A stretch of DNA of 64,000 nt from Misgurnus anguillicaudatus (taxonomy: Eukaryota > Chordata > Actinopteri > Cypriniformes > Cobitidae), in assembly GCF_027580225.2 (NCBI RefSeq), contig NC_073358.2:26624501-26688500 (forward strand), written 5' to 3'. The stretch's first letter is position 1, and every line of letters starts with the position of its first letter. The position numbers and the translations under genes are program-made. Positions 1-11,723 of this stretch are shown here, piece by piece. Under the pieces are notes generated by a model. The model was not told the DNA's origin. It did no database searches and saw only the letters and a list, made by a program, of their open reading frames with translations.

Positions 1-494
1 TTTCTCCGGTGGGGCCGGAACTATAGACGGACACTTAAAACATACGCCAAACAGTTCCTACTTCTCAATGTTTACAAGTCATTCCAACACTACTCACTTA
101 CAAGCCTGTGCTGTTTGTCCTTCTTCACCCAGTTATCTTCAACATAAATTCCTCCTCACGGTAAGCATTTACCTTCTTCCACTTCTTTTCACCAAGGGAA
201 TGGTTACGTCGCACACCAGCCTACAGCGCAGCCAAGACACAGCAAATCGACACGCCAACACCGGCACAACAGAGAAGCACACCGTTTGTGATTTCAGAGC
301 TCCTTATATATCTAGCTCTCCCTCTTCAATGTCCTATCGGTGATCGCTACGCTTATTAACCCCACCTGTGTCTAATACCGGCTGATTTGGCTTCGGGGGA
401 AAACCCGGAAGTTCCGGTGTTTTTGCTTCCTTCCGGGCGGAACTCATCCCTTCTACTTTCTGTTCCGCCCTCCGCAAAACGTCACCTTGTGACA
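1..494 (-). repeat. 3' LTR of the gypsy element (partial)
   Basis: Positions 1-180 match 8881-9060 almost base for base, and 355-494 match 11571-11711, which defines this as the second LTR copy. It retains about 110 bp (around 195-325) that the 5' LTR has lost. Its element-sense start, at 494, is TGTCACAAGG. The rest of this LTR lies left of the window. Confidence 0.92.
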
Positions 495-515
495 TCCTCC
501 CCCGCCGAAATGGTT

Positions 516-3383
516 CTAGTCCCTAGAACCTCTTCCTGTGACCCACTCACCATATCGGGGTGGTGGCCGCCCTCGGTTCTCCCGTTGGGGCCGTCGCGGA
601 GGGGACTCAGGCTCGGCTCTGGCAGGTAAGTTCTCTGGCTCTCTTGGAGCCTCTTGGACGGGCACATCGGCCGGACTCCTCGGGATTATTGCCCATCCTC
701 CAATCCAGGGGGCCACAGGCGCCGGCTCTCTGGGAACTGCTTCAGTGGGTAGAGGTGGGTAGTTCGGACAGGGGTGGATCATGTTCCGGTGAACCACCCG
801 TTCTGGCCTGGGCTTCCCTTCAGGCCTGATCGTGTATACCGGCTGTCCCGGTCTCTGTTGACTTAGGACAACATACGGCTTAGGTTCCCACCTGTCGCTC
901 AGCTTCCCCTTCCCCGGCCTCCGATTATCTTTCACTAGGACCCTCTCTCCTGGGAGCAACGGGGCCTCCCGTGCCGTCCGATCATACAGCCTCTTATTCT
1001 TTGCCCCGGCCGCCTGGATTCGTTTAGTGACTTGCTAGAAGGCAAAGTGGAGGCGGTGATGATGCCTGCCCACCCACTCGGTCAAGCTTCCTTCTTCTTC
1101 ACTCCCAGTAACCCCCAACAACAGGTCTGTGGGTAGTCGAACGTGCCTGCCAAACATCAGGTAAGTGGGGGCGTACCCTGTGGTACTATGCACGCTATTA
1201 TTATAGGCTTGCAACAAATTAGGTAATGCACTCACCCAGTCGTCCTGGCGCCTCTGGTCTAGTGTCACCAATAACCCCAGCAAGGTCTGATTAAATTGCT
1301 CGCATCCTCCATTTCCCTGGGGGTGGTACGAGGTAGTGTGCGTCTTCGTACAGTCATACAATTGGCACAGCTCCCGGACTATCCGAGACTCGAAGTTGGG
1401 CCCCTGGTCTGAGTGGAGGAACTCTGGGCACCCAAATGGCTGGAACACCGCTCTCCACAGTGCAGTGGCAGTTGTACTCGCTGTCTGGTCTAGAGTGGGG
1501 ATCGCCCAAGCGTACTTTGTAAACAGGTCAGTGACCACTAGTATGTTCTGATATCGATCCATGGGCCGGCCCAGTGTGAGGTAATCCATCGCAACGATGT
1601 GGAGGGGAGCCTTGGCGTTAATGGGGACCATGGGTGCTCGTACTACCTGTCGAGATTTAAACAGAGTACATCTTGGGCATGCTTGAATGAATGTACTCAC
1701 CGAGGTCTCCATTCCCGGCCAGTAGAAGTGGCTACGTAATAAAGACACCGTGCGTTCCTGTCCTTGGTGTCCCATCTGGTTGTGATACGCCGTCACCAAG
1801 GCCTGTACCTGACTCTGTGGTACTACGATCTGACAGGTGTCTTCGCCTAGTCCCGGATCTCTGGCGGTCCTGCACAACACACCTTCACGCAGTTTTAGTC
1901 TTCCCCACTGCCCCAACACTTTACGACGCACCTCTGTCTGTTCTTGCCTCTCTGCTGGGGTCGGCCGTCGTCCCTGTTCCAGCCACCTGCTCACGTTCCG
2001 CAGTTCCCTATCTTCCTGTTGCCGGGCCCTCCAGCGACTGGGGTCCCACCCCCAACTCGCGGGCAATATTTCCGGTTGGCTTCCGGGTGCCTCCACGACT
2101 CTGACCATCAATTCTTCCTCAATCAGTTCTTCTCTTAAACCCGTCGTGCCCCTTAGGTCTCCCCTTGGCGGCAGCCGGGACAACGCATCGGCGTTGGTGT
2201 GTTCCCGCCCAGGGCGATACTGGAGCTGGTAATCGTAGTTCGCCAGCTGGGCCACCCATCGCTCCTCCACGGCTCCAAGCCGGGCTGTCTGTAAGTGTAC
2301 TAAAGGGTTATTATCAGTGATGACCGTTACCTTGGCGCCCCAAAGGTAGTCCTTGAACTTCTCTGTCAACGCCCATTTCAACGCCAGTAACTCCAACTTA
2401 AACGAACTGTAATTTGAATCGTTCCTTTCCGCTGGGTGGAGGCTCCGGCTAGCGTAAGCGATCACCCGCTCTGCCCCATCTTGCCATTGTGCCAGTACTG
2501 CTCCTAGGCCCAGGTTGCTCGCATCTGTGTATAACACAAAGGGTTTAGAAAAGTCAGCGTATGCCAAAATCGGAGCCTGCAGCAGCTCTTGTTTCAAAGC
2601 CTTAAAGGCTGTCTCACATTCTGGGCTCCATTCCACTGCTGGCGACGCTTGACTCCGCGGCCGCCCCATCCCGACCAACAGCTGGTTTAGGGGCTTGGCA
2701 ATTTTGGAGAACCCTTTTATAAATCGTCGGTAATACCCAACAAAGCCCAGGAATGCTCTCACTTGCCTCACTGTCTTGGGGGCTTCCCAGTCCTGTACCA
2801 CCGACACTTTCTCTGGATCTACAGCCACCCCAGTGGCACTCACCACATGGCCCAGGAACTTCACCTCTCGTCGCAGCAGATGGCACTTCTCAGGCTGGAG
2901 CTTGAGGCCATACCTCTCCATCTCTCTGAATACATTCTCCAAGTGCTGGAGGTGGGTCTCGAAATCTGGGGAATAGACAATCACATCGTCAAGGTATACT
3001 AACACAGACTTCATCTACTGACCTCCCAGACAACGTTGCATAAGCCTCTGGAATGTGGCGGGAGCGTTGCAAAGACTGAAGGGCATCCGGTCCAATTCGA
3101 AAAGTCCGAAGGGGGTCGTGAAGGCGGTCTTTTCCCGGTCCCGCTCCTCCACTTGCACCTGCCAGTAGCCGCTAGCCAAATCCAACGTGGAGTACCAGGC
3201 AGATCTAGTCAGGCTTCCCAACAAGTCTTCAATGCGTGGTAGGGGAAACGCATCTTTCTTAGTGACCTGATTCAGTTTCCTGTAGTCCACACAAAATCTC
3301 CACGCCCCCGTCTTCTTTTGTACCAGCACTATAGGGGCCGCCCACGGGCTACTGCTCTCCCGAACGATCCCTTGATCCAACAT
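516..3383 (-). pseudogene. pol: gypsy pol: RT C-terminal part, RNase H, integrase
   Basis: This is the minus-strand reading frame of pol downstream of the Tc1 insertion. From 3383 to 3015 it encodes the RT fingers and palm, with the motif DYRKLNQVTKKDAFPLPRI. After an in-frame TAG (near 3015) come the catalytic YLDDVIVYSP, the RNase H segment with the YTDAS motif, and the integrase HHCC zinc finger (HQGQERT...CPRCTLFK). The integrase core (MDYLTLG, DQGPNFES) follows. A second in-frame TAG at 1035-1037 precedes the integrase C-terminal segment, 959-516, rich in Pro and Arg. In both places the frame continues across the stop, so these are point nonsense changes, not frameshifts. The proteins would make cDNA and integrate it. 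This copy cannot make an uninterrupted polyprotein. Confidence 0.9.
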
Positions 3384-3415
3384 ACCTTGCAGTAGCGTTC
3401 TGACCTCAGTATATA

Positions 3416-4947
3416 CAACCCCAAAACAGAAAAAAATTGGGACACAGTAGAAATTGTGAGTAAAAAAGGAATGGAATAATTTACAAATCTCATAAACTTA
3501 TATTTTATTCACAGTGGAATATAGATAACATATCAAATGTTGAAAGTAAGATATTTTGAAATGTCATGCTAAATATTGGCTCATTTTGGATTTCATGAGA
3601 GCTACACATTCCAAAAAAAGTTGGGACAGGTAGCAATAAGAGGCCAGAAAAGTTAAATGTACATATAAGGAACAGCTGGAGGAGGACCAATGTTTAGGAA
3701 TAAGAATGTTGTCCCATTCTTGTCTAATACAGACTTCTAGTTGCTCAACGGTCTTAGGTCTTTGTCGCATATTCCTCTTTATGATGCACCAAATGTTTTC
3801 TGTAGGTGAAAGTTCTGGACTGCAGGCTGGCCATTTCAGTACTCAGATCCTTCTTCTACGCAGCCATGATGTTGTAATTGAAGCAGTATGTGGTCTGGCA
3901 TTGTCATGTTGGAAAATGCAAGGTCTTCCCTGAAAGAGACGACGTCTGAATGGGATCATATGTATCTAGAACTTGGATAAACCTTTCAGTATTGATGGTG
4001 CCTTTTCAGATGTGTAAGCTGCCCATGTCACACGTACTCATGCAACCCCAAACCATCAGAGATGCAGGCTTCTGAAAAGAGCGCTAATAACAACTTGGGT
4101 TGTCATTGTCCTCTTTAGTCCAGATGAAATGGCATCCCAGTTTTTCAAAAAGAACTTCAAATTTTGATTCGTTGGACCACAGAACAGTTTTCCACTTTAC
4201 CAAAGTCCATTTTAAAAGAGCCTTGCCCAGAGAAAACGCCTGTGCTTCTCGATCATGTTTAGATATGGCTTCTTTTTTGACCTATAGAGTTTTAGCTGGC
4301 AACAGCGAATGACACGGTGGACTGTGTTCACTGACAATGTTTTCTGGAAGTATTCCAGAGCCCATGTTGTGATTTCCATTACAGTAGCATTCCTGTATGT
4401 GATGCAGTGCCGTCTAAGGGCCCGAAGATCACGGGCATCCGGTATGGTTTTCCGGTCTTGACCCTTATGCACAGAGATTGTTCCAGATTCTCTGAATCTT
4501 TGATGATAACTTCAATCTCATTGCAATTTTTCTCTGAGAAACTCAGAAAACTATTTTTCGCTGCAGCATTGGGGGAATTGGTGATTCTCTGCCCATCTAG
4601 ACCTCTGAGAGACACTGCCACTCTGAGAGGCTCTTTTTATACCCAATCATGTTGCCAATTGACCTAATAAGTTGCAAATTAGTCTTTCAACTGTTACTTA
4701 TATGTACATAAATTTTCTGGCCTCTTATTGCTACCTGTCCCAACTTTTTTTGGAATGTGTAGCTCTCATAAAATCCAAAATGAGCCAATATTTGGCATGA
4801 CATTTCAAAATATCTTACTTTCAACATTTGATATGTTATCTATATTCTACTGTGAATAAAATATAAGTTTATGAGATTTGTAAATTATTCCATTCCTTTT
4901 TTACTCACAATTTCGACAGTGTCCCAACTTTTTCTGTTTTGGGGTTG
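3416..4947 (-). mobile_element. Tc1/mariner-like transposon with long TIRs, defective
   Basis: This 1.53 kb element is inserted cleanly into gypsy pol. It is flanked by TA dinucleotides (3414-3415, 4948-4949), the Tc1 target duplication. Ends CAACCCCAAAACAGAAAAA and its inverted partner define terminal inverted repeats of roughly 230-250 bp. A minus-strand frame at 4472-4212 encodes the helix-turn-helix part and start of the catalytic domain of a Tc1-like transposase (TVHRVIRCCQLKLYRSKKKP). Downstream, catalytic-domain remnants run to about 3560 with several stops. It therefore needs transposase from elsewhere. The pol sequence on its two sides joins without loss. Confidence 0.88.
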
Positions 4948-4949
4948 TA

Positions 4950-6129
4950 ACATGGGGGGTATCGGCCGATACCGTTCTCGACTCGGCCTAGCTTCTCCGG
5001 TAGGAATGCTATGTTTCACTACCGTGGTACACCCATAATCTTCATCGTGGGTGGAGAACACGTGCTGCCACCTCTTCAGGAGTTCTTGTAACTGCTCGGC
5101 CTGTGCGGGGTCCAAGCTCTCTCCTTGCAAGGAATCCCCCACCAAGTGGCCGGGCATCCTTCTCCCTGCTGCCTTCGACGCGGTGTCTGCTTGAGTGAGG
5201 GCCACTTCGACCACTGCGGGGCGTACTTGGCGGAAGCTCACATCTCCGCCATCCCGTACCTGGTGACTCTCAACAGTCGTTACTTTTATCAGATGTAGAT
5301 ATTTGTGTAAGTGTACAGCATAGGGGTGTTCATTACAAACCTTTACTGGAACTCTCCCTCGTCGAACCACCGCCAATCCTCGTGCCACCTCTACTTGCGT
5401 GCAATCTCCATGGGGTTCAATTAACACGCAGCCCTTGGGCCTCTGGTGCCGTTGGGGGACTCTGGCCCACACTATGGCCTCACTCTTGGCTGGCACAGAC
5501 AATGCATAGCGACATGCTACTCGCCCAACCTCTTCTTGATCCGCCTGGTCCTTAGCCCACTGTACTCGGCGGCAATCGGCCACCACACGTTCCCAGCCCA
5601 ATCGCTCGGCCCTAGGTATATTCTGAACGGGCCTAGCCCGAAATAGCTCCTCCCAACACTCCGAGAGAACATTCATACCTATGAGGGCCCTGTGGCTGCC
5701 GAGACAGTGATCCTGCACAATGATGACTCCTTTTTGTGGTACTCGTACTCCATAGATTTCTAGATCGGTGAGCCTATAGCCGATATAAGGGATCTCCAAC
5801 CCGTTCGCCCCCTTCAGTGTGAGCCATGGGGCTTCCGCTTCGTGCACGTTCCGTGCTCCAAACAATTCTTGGTACAGGCTTTCAGAAAACAGGGTGACCT
5901 GGGAACCCGTGTCGAAGAGGCACTGATTCGTTACGCCGCACACCTGGACCTCTGCTACTGGGCTAAGCCCGATCATCCTGTCTTTGGACTCTACTCTGCT
6001 CGATGGGTCGCGAAAGGGGGCCCCGGCCACATGACCCACTGTGGCCGGTTTACCTAAAAACCCTACTCCGAAGCTCTTCGGGGACCACACTGTCGACTGA
6101 TATGACCCGGTGTCCCACAGCGATTGCAA
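4950..6129 (-). pseudogene. pol: gypsy pol N-terminal part with aspartic protease
   Basis: This is a minus-strand frame of about 390 codons upstream of the Tc1 insertion point. It contains the retropepsin active site DTGSQVTLFSESLY (element-sense D-T-G), preceded by a spacer that overlaps the end of gag (6063-6129) in another frame. The following ~250 residues form the linker leading into RT, ending at the IPPM sequence where the Tc1 element interrupts it. Protease would cleave the gag-pol precursor. The 67-bp overlap with gag in a different frame suggests frameshift-type expression in the ancestor, but later indels could also explain it. Confidence 0.85.
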
Positions 6130-6969
6130 ATCGGCCTCCCCTGCTCATCCCACTCGAACCGAGGCAGCGCCGGCTGGTAAGGCCGTCTTCCTGTCTCCCG
6201 GCCTCGTTCAGAGTACACCCACTCTCGGGGGGCGGGGCCATCATCATGCCTACCATGTCCCAAGTGTAGCTCCCCAACCAGGGCCTTCGACAGCTCCGCC
6301 ATCTGTTCCTTCACATTCTTCAAGAGCTCCATTTTGAGGGCTTGTTTCCAATCCATCCCCTCTGGGGCCGTCGCCACGGGGCCACTTATGGCCGCACACA
6401 CGTGGGCATCCTTCACCTCAACTTGATCACCTTCGAGGGCTATGGCTTTCTTCTTTAGGTCTTCGAACGTAAGTGCAGGGTCCCTTCTGAATTGTACCCT
6501 CAAGCTCTGACGCACGGGGCCCTCCTTCAGCCCCAGCAGAAATTGGTCCCTCAACAGGGTTTCCTCATCTCCCAGCCCATGATCTTCACGTCTCTGCAGG
6601 CGGGTAAATGCTCGCGCAGCCTTAGCGCAAAGGCTCTAATTGATTGGCAGGGGCCTTGTTTGCAATTAAAGAACTGGGCTCGTAAGACGGCTACAGGAGT
6701 GGCGTCGCCATATAGGTCGGTGAGGAACTGAAAAATAGTCTGGGCGGTGGCTCAAACGGCTTCAGGGGCGGCTTGTACTTCACGTCGGGCTTCCCCTTCC
6801 AGAGAAGGCCGGCCAGATATTCAATCTGGGCTTTCCACTCGGACAAGCGCACATCTGACTCTGTTCCGCCATATCTCTGTACCCAGGGGTTTCCCAAGAA
6901 TACGGGCGTTGCACGGGGTGGGGCTACGGGCAACTCGTTGTCGGCCATTGGGGGACCTTGGTTTCTCAA
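6063..6969 (-). pseudogene. gag: gypsy gag with CCHC zinc knuckle, frameshifted
   Basis: The gag polyprotein is in two or three frames on the minus strand. The likely start is the ATG near 6948 (MADNELPVAPPR...), just downstream of the primer site. The N-terminal part contains NPWVQRYGG and SEWKAQIEYLAG. The central part shifts frame around 6740 and again near 6560. The C-terminal part, 6554-6063, contains the zinc knuckle CNRCGTPGHISRQC, which fits CX2CX4HX4C. Gag would form the particle and bind RNA. The indels mean no intact Gag is made from this copy. Confidence 0.82.
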
Positions 6970-6977
6970 CTCGAGGT

Positions 6978-7000
6978 GGAACCCTGCCGACTACGCCAAA
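6978..7000 (-). promoter_or_regulatory. Primer-binding-site region of the gypsy element
   Basis: Immediately inside the 5' LTR end (CTGTGACA, ending at 7003 in element sense) the minus strand reads GATTTGGCGTAGTCGGCAGG. This is where the minus-strand primer site must lie. The tRNA used was not identified. The stretch TGGCGTAGTCGG also matches the tRNA box A consensus (TRGCNNARYNGG), which is odd for a site that should be complementary to a tRNA 3' end. Confidence 0.6.
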
Positions 7001-7479
7001 TCTGTCACAGGTCGGAGCAAACCCGAGATAGCTAAAAGGGTCACGCCCCTTCCTAGTTTCCACCTCGAGGAGGTTCCCAAGACCACCCCAATGACCAGAC
7101 AGACAAGTATGCTAGAATTTAAAATACAACTTTATTAAATATTTAAAAGCAATGGGAAAGGGGAAAGGCAATTTAAAACAATTCTCTCTCTCTCTGGTTT
7201 CAGACGGGATTCCACAGGACGCCAGGGGGTAGGGCTCCTGTCTGAGGGTTCTCTGCTGTCCGTGGCGCCCTCCGCTTCTCCTGGAGGCAGAACACAAGAG
7301 ACGCAATGAATAATGGGCTTGGGGTTTCTCAGCTACTTGCCAGCTAAACTCGTAGAGACTGTATCTCAGATGGTGTTTTCTGTTCTCGCCCACAGGGTTC
7401 TCTTCCAGGGCGTGTTGGAGCAGGGGTCGAGGATCTGCGTCCCAGGACCTCTCGTCCTTCTTCGAGGCCGTACTGCGGT

Positions 7480-8275
7480 TAGAGGTAAGTAGACACCACA
7501 AGGGTGGGTTCACCAGACACTGACGTCTTTACTTCTCCTCACAGACGTACTGAAAGCAGAGGCGAGTTAGATTGCATTGGCATACGTGGTACACAGACTA
7601 GGTTCTTTCCAGGTCTCTTCACAAGCTTGCTGTAAGCAGAGGTAAGTTATCATTTATGGACAAATGGGACTCACAGACTGGGGCTTTTCGTCTTTCCTCA
7701 CAGATTTGCTGAAAGCAGAGGTAAGTTTTCATTCATGGACATACGTGACTCACAGACTGGGACTTTTCGCGTTTCCTCACAGGTTTGCTGAAAGCAGAGG
7801 TAAGTTTTCATTCATGGACATACGTGACTCACAGACTGGGACTTTTTGTGTTTCCTCACAGGTTTGCTGAAAGCAGAGGTAAGTTATCATTCATGGACAT
7901 ACGTGACTCACAGACTGGGGCTTTTCGTGTTTCCTCACAGGTTTGCTGAAAGCAGAGGTAAGTTATCATTCATGGACATACGAGACTCACAGACTGGGAC
8001 TTTTCGTGTTTCCTAACAGGTTTGCTGAAAGCAGAGGTAAGTTATCATTTATGGACATACGTGACTCACAGACTGGGACTTTTCGTGTTTCCTCACAGGT
8101 TTGCTGAAGGCAGAGGTAAATTATCATTCTTGAACAAACGTGACTCACGGACTGGGGCTTTTTGGACTTCCTCACAGGTTTGCTGAAAGCAAAAGTAAGT
8201 TAATATTCATAGATAAACGTGACTCACAGACTGAGGCTTTTCGTCTTTCCTCACAGGTTTGTTCAACCAACACTT
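7480..8275 (-). repeat. 79-bp tandem repeat array in LTR U3
   Basis: There are about ten direct repeats with a strikingly constant 79-bp period. The plus-strand mark GTAAG begins at 7642, 7721, 7800, 7879, 7958, 8037, 8116 and 8195, with decayed units at about 7485 and 7563. Most units contain TGACTCA (for example 7746, 7825, 7904), a perfect AP-1 type site, so this may be a U3 enhancer array. On the plus strand each unit also reads as a polypyrimidine tract with CAG, a 17-base GTTTGCTGAAAGCAGAG, then GTAAGT. Confidence 0.85.
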
Positions 8276-9138
8276 CTCCCGGGGGCGGTGGACTTACAGG
8301 GCCATAGCAGACAGGGCATGCGGGGCCGAACGCCTCCCTAGCTCTCACTCTTCCTGTACTGGTTCCAGGGATGCTGAGCAGGGGCGAACTCTCACCGGCT
8401 CCGCACACAGATGGATGATGTAAAGGGCTGCGCACAACAAGGGCCGTTGGCCCAAACAGGGAATACTCGTAGGATTACTCACGCAGATATCCAACGCAAG
8501 TCACCACCGCCCTCACTCAGGATCGCGATGGTTCCACGGGTCACACTGGCGTCACTGATAATTAGTTCCCCTCACTTGCATTGGTCAGCACAACGTGTTG
8601 TTACTCCCACACAGGATCTCTGGGATAAAACAGTCTCTATCTCCAAAAAGAAAGCACAGCACTGCACTGCAAGCTTCAGTGATAATACACAAATTGAAAG
8701 TCAAGACTCACCCACAGCATCACACACACACTTCGTGAGGTAGGGATATAGGCAGCTTCGTCCCAGGTTTCACGTGCGGCTCGTCGGGCGTGGCTTCCAG
8801 CGCAAGGGAAAGGTGATAAATGAATACCTATGGATTCCTGGTTTGTCTTCACTAAGCATCCGTCAGCTCACCCACGCTTCTTTCTCCGGTGGGGCCGGAA
8901 CTATAGACGGACACTCAAAACATACGCCAAACAGTTCCTCCTTCTCACTGTTTACAAGGCATTCCAACACTACTCACGTACAAGCCCGTGCTGTTTGTCC
9001 TTCTTCACCCAGTTATCTTCAACATAAATTCCTCCTCACGGTAAGCATTTACCTTCTTCCACTTCTTTTCCCCAATGGAATCGTTTCGTCACACCCCCTC
9101 CTCTTCAATGTCCTATCGGTGATCGCTACGCTTATTAA

Positions 9139-11572
9139 CCCCCTGGGGTCCAAAAACGCGGGGCTGCGTTTTGACGTGTTTTTTCCTTATCATGGCAGAA
9201 TCAACTTAAAATACTCCATCATTAATAATCATACACTTACGTGTTTGACATCATTTGAAACGGTAAAGGGTCTTCTTTAATATGTGTTCATTCACAATAA
9301 CAACAGATCTTTGTGTTTTTGTCAAATAAAGAAAATAAACAGGGTGTGCATCCAGACATTTCTGTCTCCGCCAGCTGTCTCTCAAAACACATTACAAAAA
9401 TTAATTAAAACTCCGCAAATACTCGTCATACAAGCATGATACACACATCCAAAGAAAGCCTGAAATGTCTACTTTTAAACAAGCTAAATATAATCAAAAA
9501 CAAATATTGCTTGTTTATGTAATCTGCATTGAAGTAAAGAGAGTACCGTTTTTCCTGGCTGACTTCATTATCTTTAATTTGGTCACGCCCACAGCTGTTG
9601 ACATGGTAATGAAGACACGAGCTGTTCAACCATAACAAGCAAAGCGTAAAGTTTGATCAGATTTAAGGACTTTTTACCGCATGTTTGGATTATAAACTTT
9701 ATTCACACACGTGAGGAATATCTTCATTTATGTCTGGACATTGAGGAAGAGAAGCATTTATCTTTAACATTACCTAAGAAGAACAATGGAGAACGCACTG
9801 CTGGATTAGAAGTAAGTAACGTTAACAGTTAATTTATACCTTTTATATTTGCTATCATTTAACTTAATATGCTTATGGCTTGTGCAGTTCAGCCTACATA
9901 CAGTTACGTTAAGCAACCTTAGCAGACTACACGCTTCGGATTGAAAAACTTTCGTTGTTTACAAACGGACGCGATCTCACGTAGTGGCGGATTTCACTGT
10001 TTCATGCTGTAACAGTGTTAAACACAGTTATTCACTTATATCCTTCATGGAAACTTTCAGTAAGCCTGAACTGCTGTATCTTTTAAGTATGTGCTGTAAT
10101 ATGATTCCATGTTTACATCCTTATTTACAAACAAATCCGCGTGACCTCCCGTAATGGCGGATATCTGTTACATGCTGTACAGTGTTAAGACACAGTTATT
10201 CACTTATATCCTTCATGGAAACTTTCAGTAAGCCTGAACTGCTGTATCTTTTAAGTGTGTGCTGTAATATGATTCCATGTTTACATGCTTATTTACAAAC
10301 GAGTACGCGTGACCTCCCATAATGGCGGATATCTGTTAACTTACATGTTGTACAGTGTTAAGACACAGTTATTCACTTTCGTATCTGTCATGGCAACTTT
10401 GAGTAAATGCTGCACTGGGGGATTTGCTGTAAAATGATTCCATATTGTTTACATGCAAGGTAATTCCATACATTGCACTTTACACGCGACACCGTTTATT
10501 ATGAGCTCCGCGTTGTTTACAGGGAGACGCGAGCTCGCGCACATCCATTTGCGATGTGTTTTTAAAGTTCATACTCGCTTACAGAAACGCGTTTAAAACA
10601 GAAGCTAGACGATAAGGTGATGGGCATCTGAAAACAGTCATCTGAAAACAGCTTTTTATATAACTAATTATTGCAGATGTTTATCTGAGATACTAATTTA
10701 GTTTATGATAGTTTATCTGAATGTAGTGCTATCATTTACCCATCAGTTATGTATGTAAGGGTATTTCTGTGGACAACTTATGCTAACAGCTGTTTATAAC
10801 TCTCTTAGAGGTCTGCATCCCTCTCATCAGTACAAAACTATGAAGTGGAAAAACATATTCACACTCTTTGGACATAAAGTTATATGGTAACATGAGCCAC
10901 ATGAAGTTTACAGCTCTGTTGTTTATCAGTTTCTTATACAAGTTAAGTTTTTTAATAGGGCTCGTTTCCAAATAAACTGAAAATGTCCTACTGACCTTCA
11001 TTTCTATTTTGATTATATTGTTAACTTCTTAATAAACCTCAAACAAACGTGTACATTTGTCCTCACATTCTTTACTGTAGTTCCTTCCTGCCTCATTATT
11101 ATGCAGCTCATTATGCAGCTCATTATGCGAGCCTTTGTTTGCTAGCTGTCAATCAATCCTTCTCGCATACGGCCCCTCTAAACAAAAAGTGTCTTACAAT
11201 TTCTAAATCAATACATTGTTTTATGAGAATAAGTAGGCAGGATGATTTTCACATCATTTTAAAGAAAAAACTCTAGGCTACTAGAGTTTGTTTAGGAAAG
11301 TCTGGTTAAAACATGTTTAGTATGGGTTTTGTGAACTTATATCAGTGACTTAAAATTTTTGCTTTTTTAAAAACCACGCATAAACCTTTTTCTCTGAAAA
11401 AAACAAACATGTACATACATGTAGCTCATATAATATTTTAGCTCAGTTTGTGCTGAACGCAGTGGTATGAGACACTTGCCATTATTATGTTTTAAAGCAA
11501 CTGAAAAAAGACCAAATGTAAGAGCATGTCAGAACCTCTGACAGTGTCCCAAAATGGTCGGACCCCAGAGGG
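9139..11572. mobile_element. Non-autonomous piggyBac-type element
   Basis: This 2,434-bp element is inserted in the gypsy LTR. It is flanked on both sides by TTAA (9135-9138 and 11573-11576), the piggyBac target duplication. The ends are CCCCCTGGGGTCC and the inverse complement CCCTCTGGGGTCC, 12 of 13 identical and starting with the CCC typical of the superfamily. The uninterrupted site is preserved in the other LTR at 355-362, which confirms the boundaries. No transposase-like reading frame is visible inside. It contains a ~169-bp repeat present three times. Confidence 0.9.
9974..10460 (+). repeat. Three ~169-bp tandem repeats inside the piggyBac element
   Basis: Repeats are anchored by GGCGG at 9986, 10156 and 10324 (spacing 170 and 168). 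Each continues with TTCATGGAAACTTTCAGTAA or a close variant. The third unit is the most diverged. No coding potential is seen. Confidence 0.85.
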
Positions 11573-11723
11573 TTAACCCCACCTGTGTCTAATACGGGCT
11601 GATTTGGCTTCGGGGGAAAACCCGGAAGTTCCGGTGTTTTTGCTTCCTTCCGGGCGGAACTCATCCCTTCTACTTTCTGTTCCGCCCTCCGCAAAAGGTC
11701 ACCTTGTGACACTAACAATGCCA

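Larger units (their letters stand above)
1..11711 (-). mobile_element. Ty3/gypsy LTR retrotransposon, nested and broken
   Basis: This is a full-length but dead Ty3/gypsy element read on the minus strand. The 3' LTR occupies 1-494 and is cut by the window edge. The internal region is 495-7002. The 5' LTR is 7003-11711, split by a piggyBac element. LTR ends match the TG...CA rule: TGTCACAAGG at the start and CTGTGACA at the end. A polypurine tract (GGCGGGGGAGGA in element sense) directly abuts the 3' LTR at 495. Internal order is gag, protease, reverse transcriptase, RNase H, integrase, the usual gypsy order. A Tc1-like insertion at 3416-4947, two in-frame TAG codons and gag frameshifts make it non-functional. 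The first 180 bases of the two LTRs differ at about seven sites. The target-site duplication cannot be tested because the left end lies outside the window. Confidence 0.92.
7003..11711 (-). repeat. 5' LTR of the gypsy element, split by piggyBac
   Basis: LTR sequence lies at 7003-9138 and 11577-11711 (about 2.27 kb in total), with TTAA and the piggyBac element between. Both termini obey TG...CA. A polyadenylation signal (AATAAA on the minus strand) lies at 7136-7131, near the U5 end, as expected. The U3 part contains the 79-bp repeat array at 7480-8275. Relative to the 3' LTR it has a ~110-bp deletion near 9085. Confidence 0.88.

Noticed and set aside
4379..4667. ORFs on both strands inside the Tc1-like element
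   Set aside because: The plus-strand frame and the minus 4379-4621 frame are out of frame with the transposase and contain no motif.
10783..11276. Small ORFs inside the piggyBac element as possible transposase
   Set aside because: No DDD-type motif or basic/zinc C-terminus, and less than 80 codons each in AT-rich DNA.
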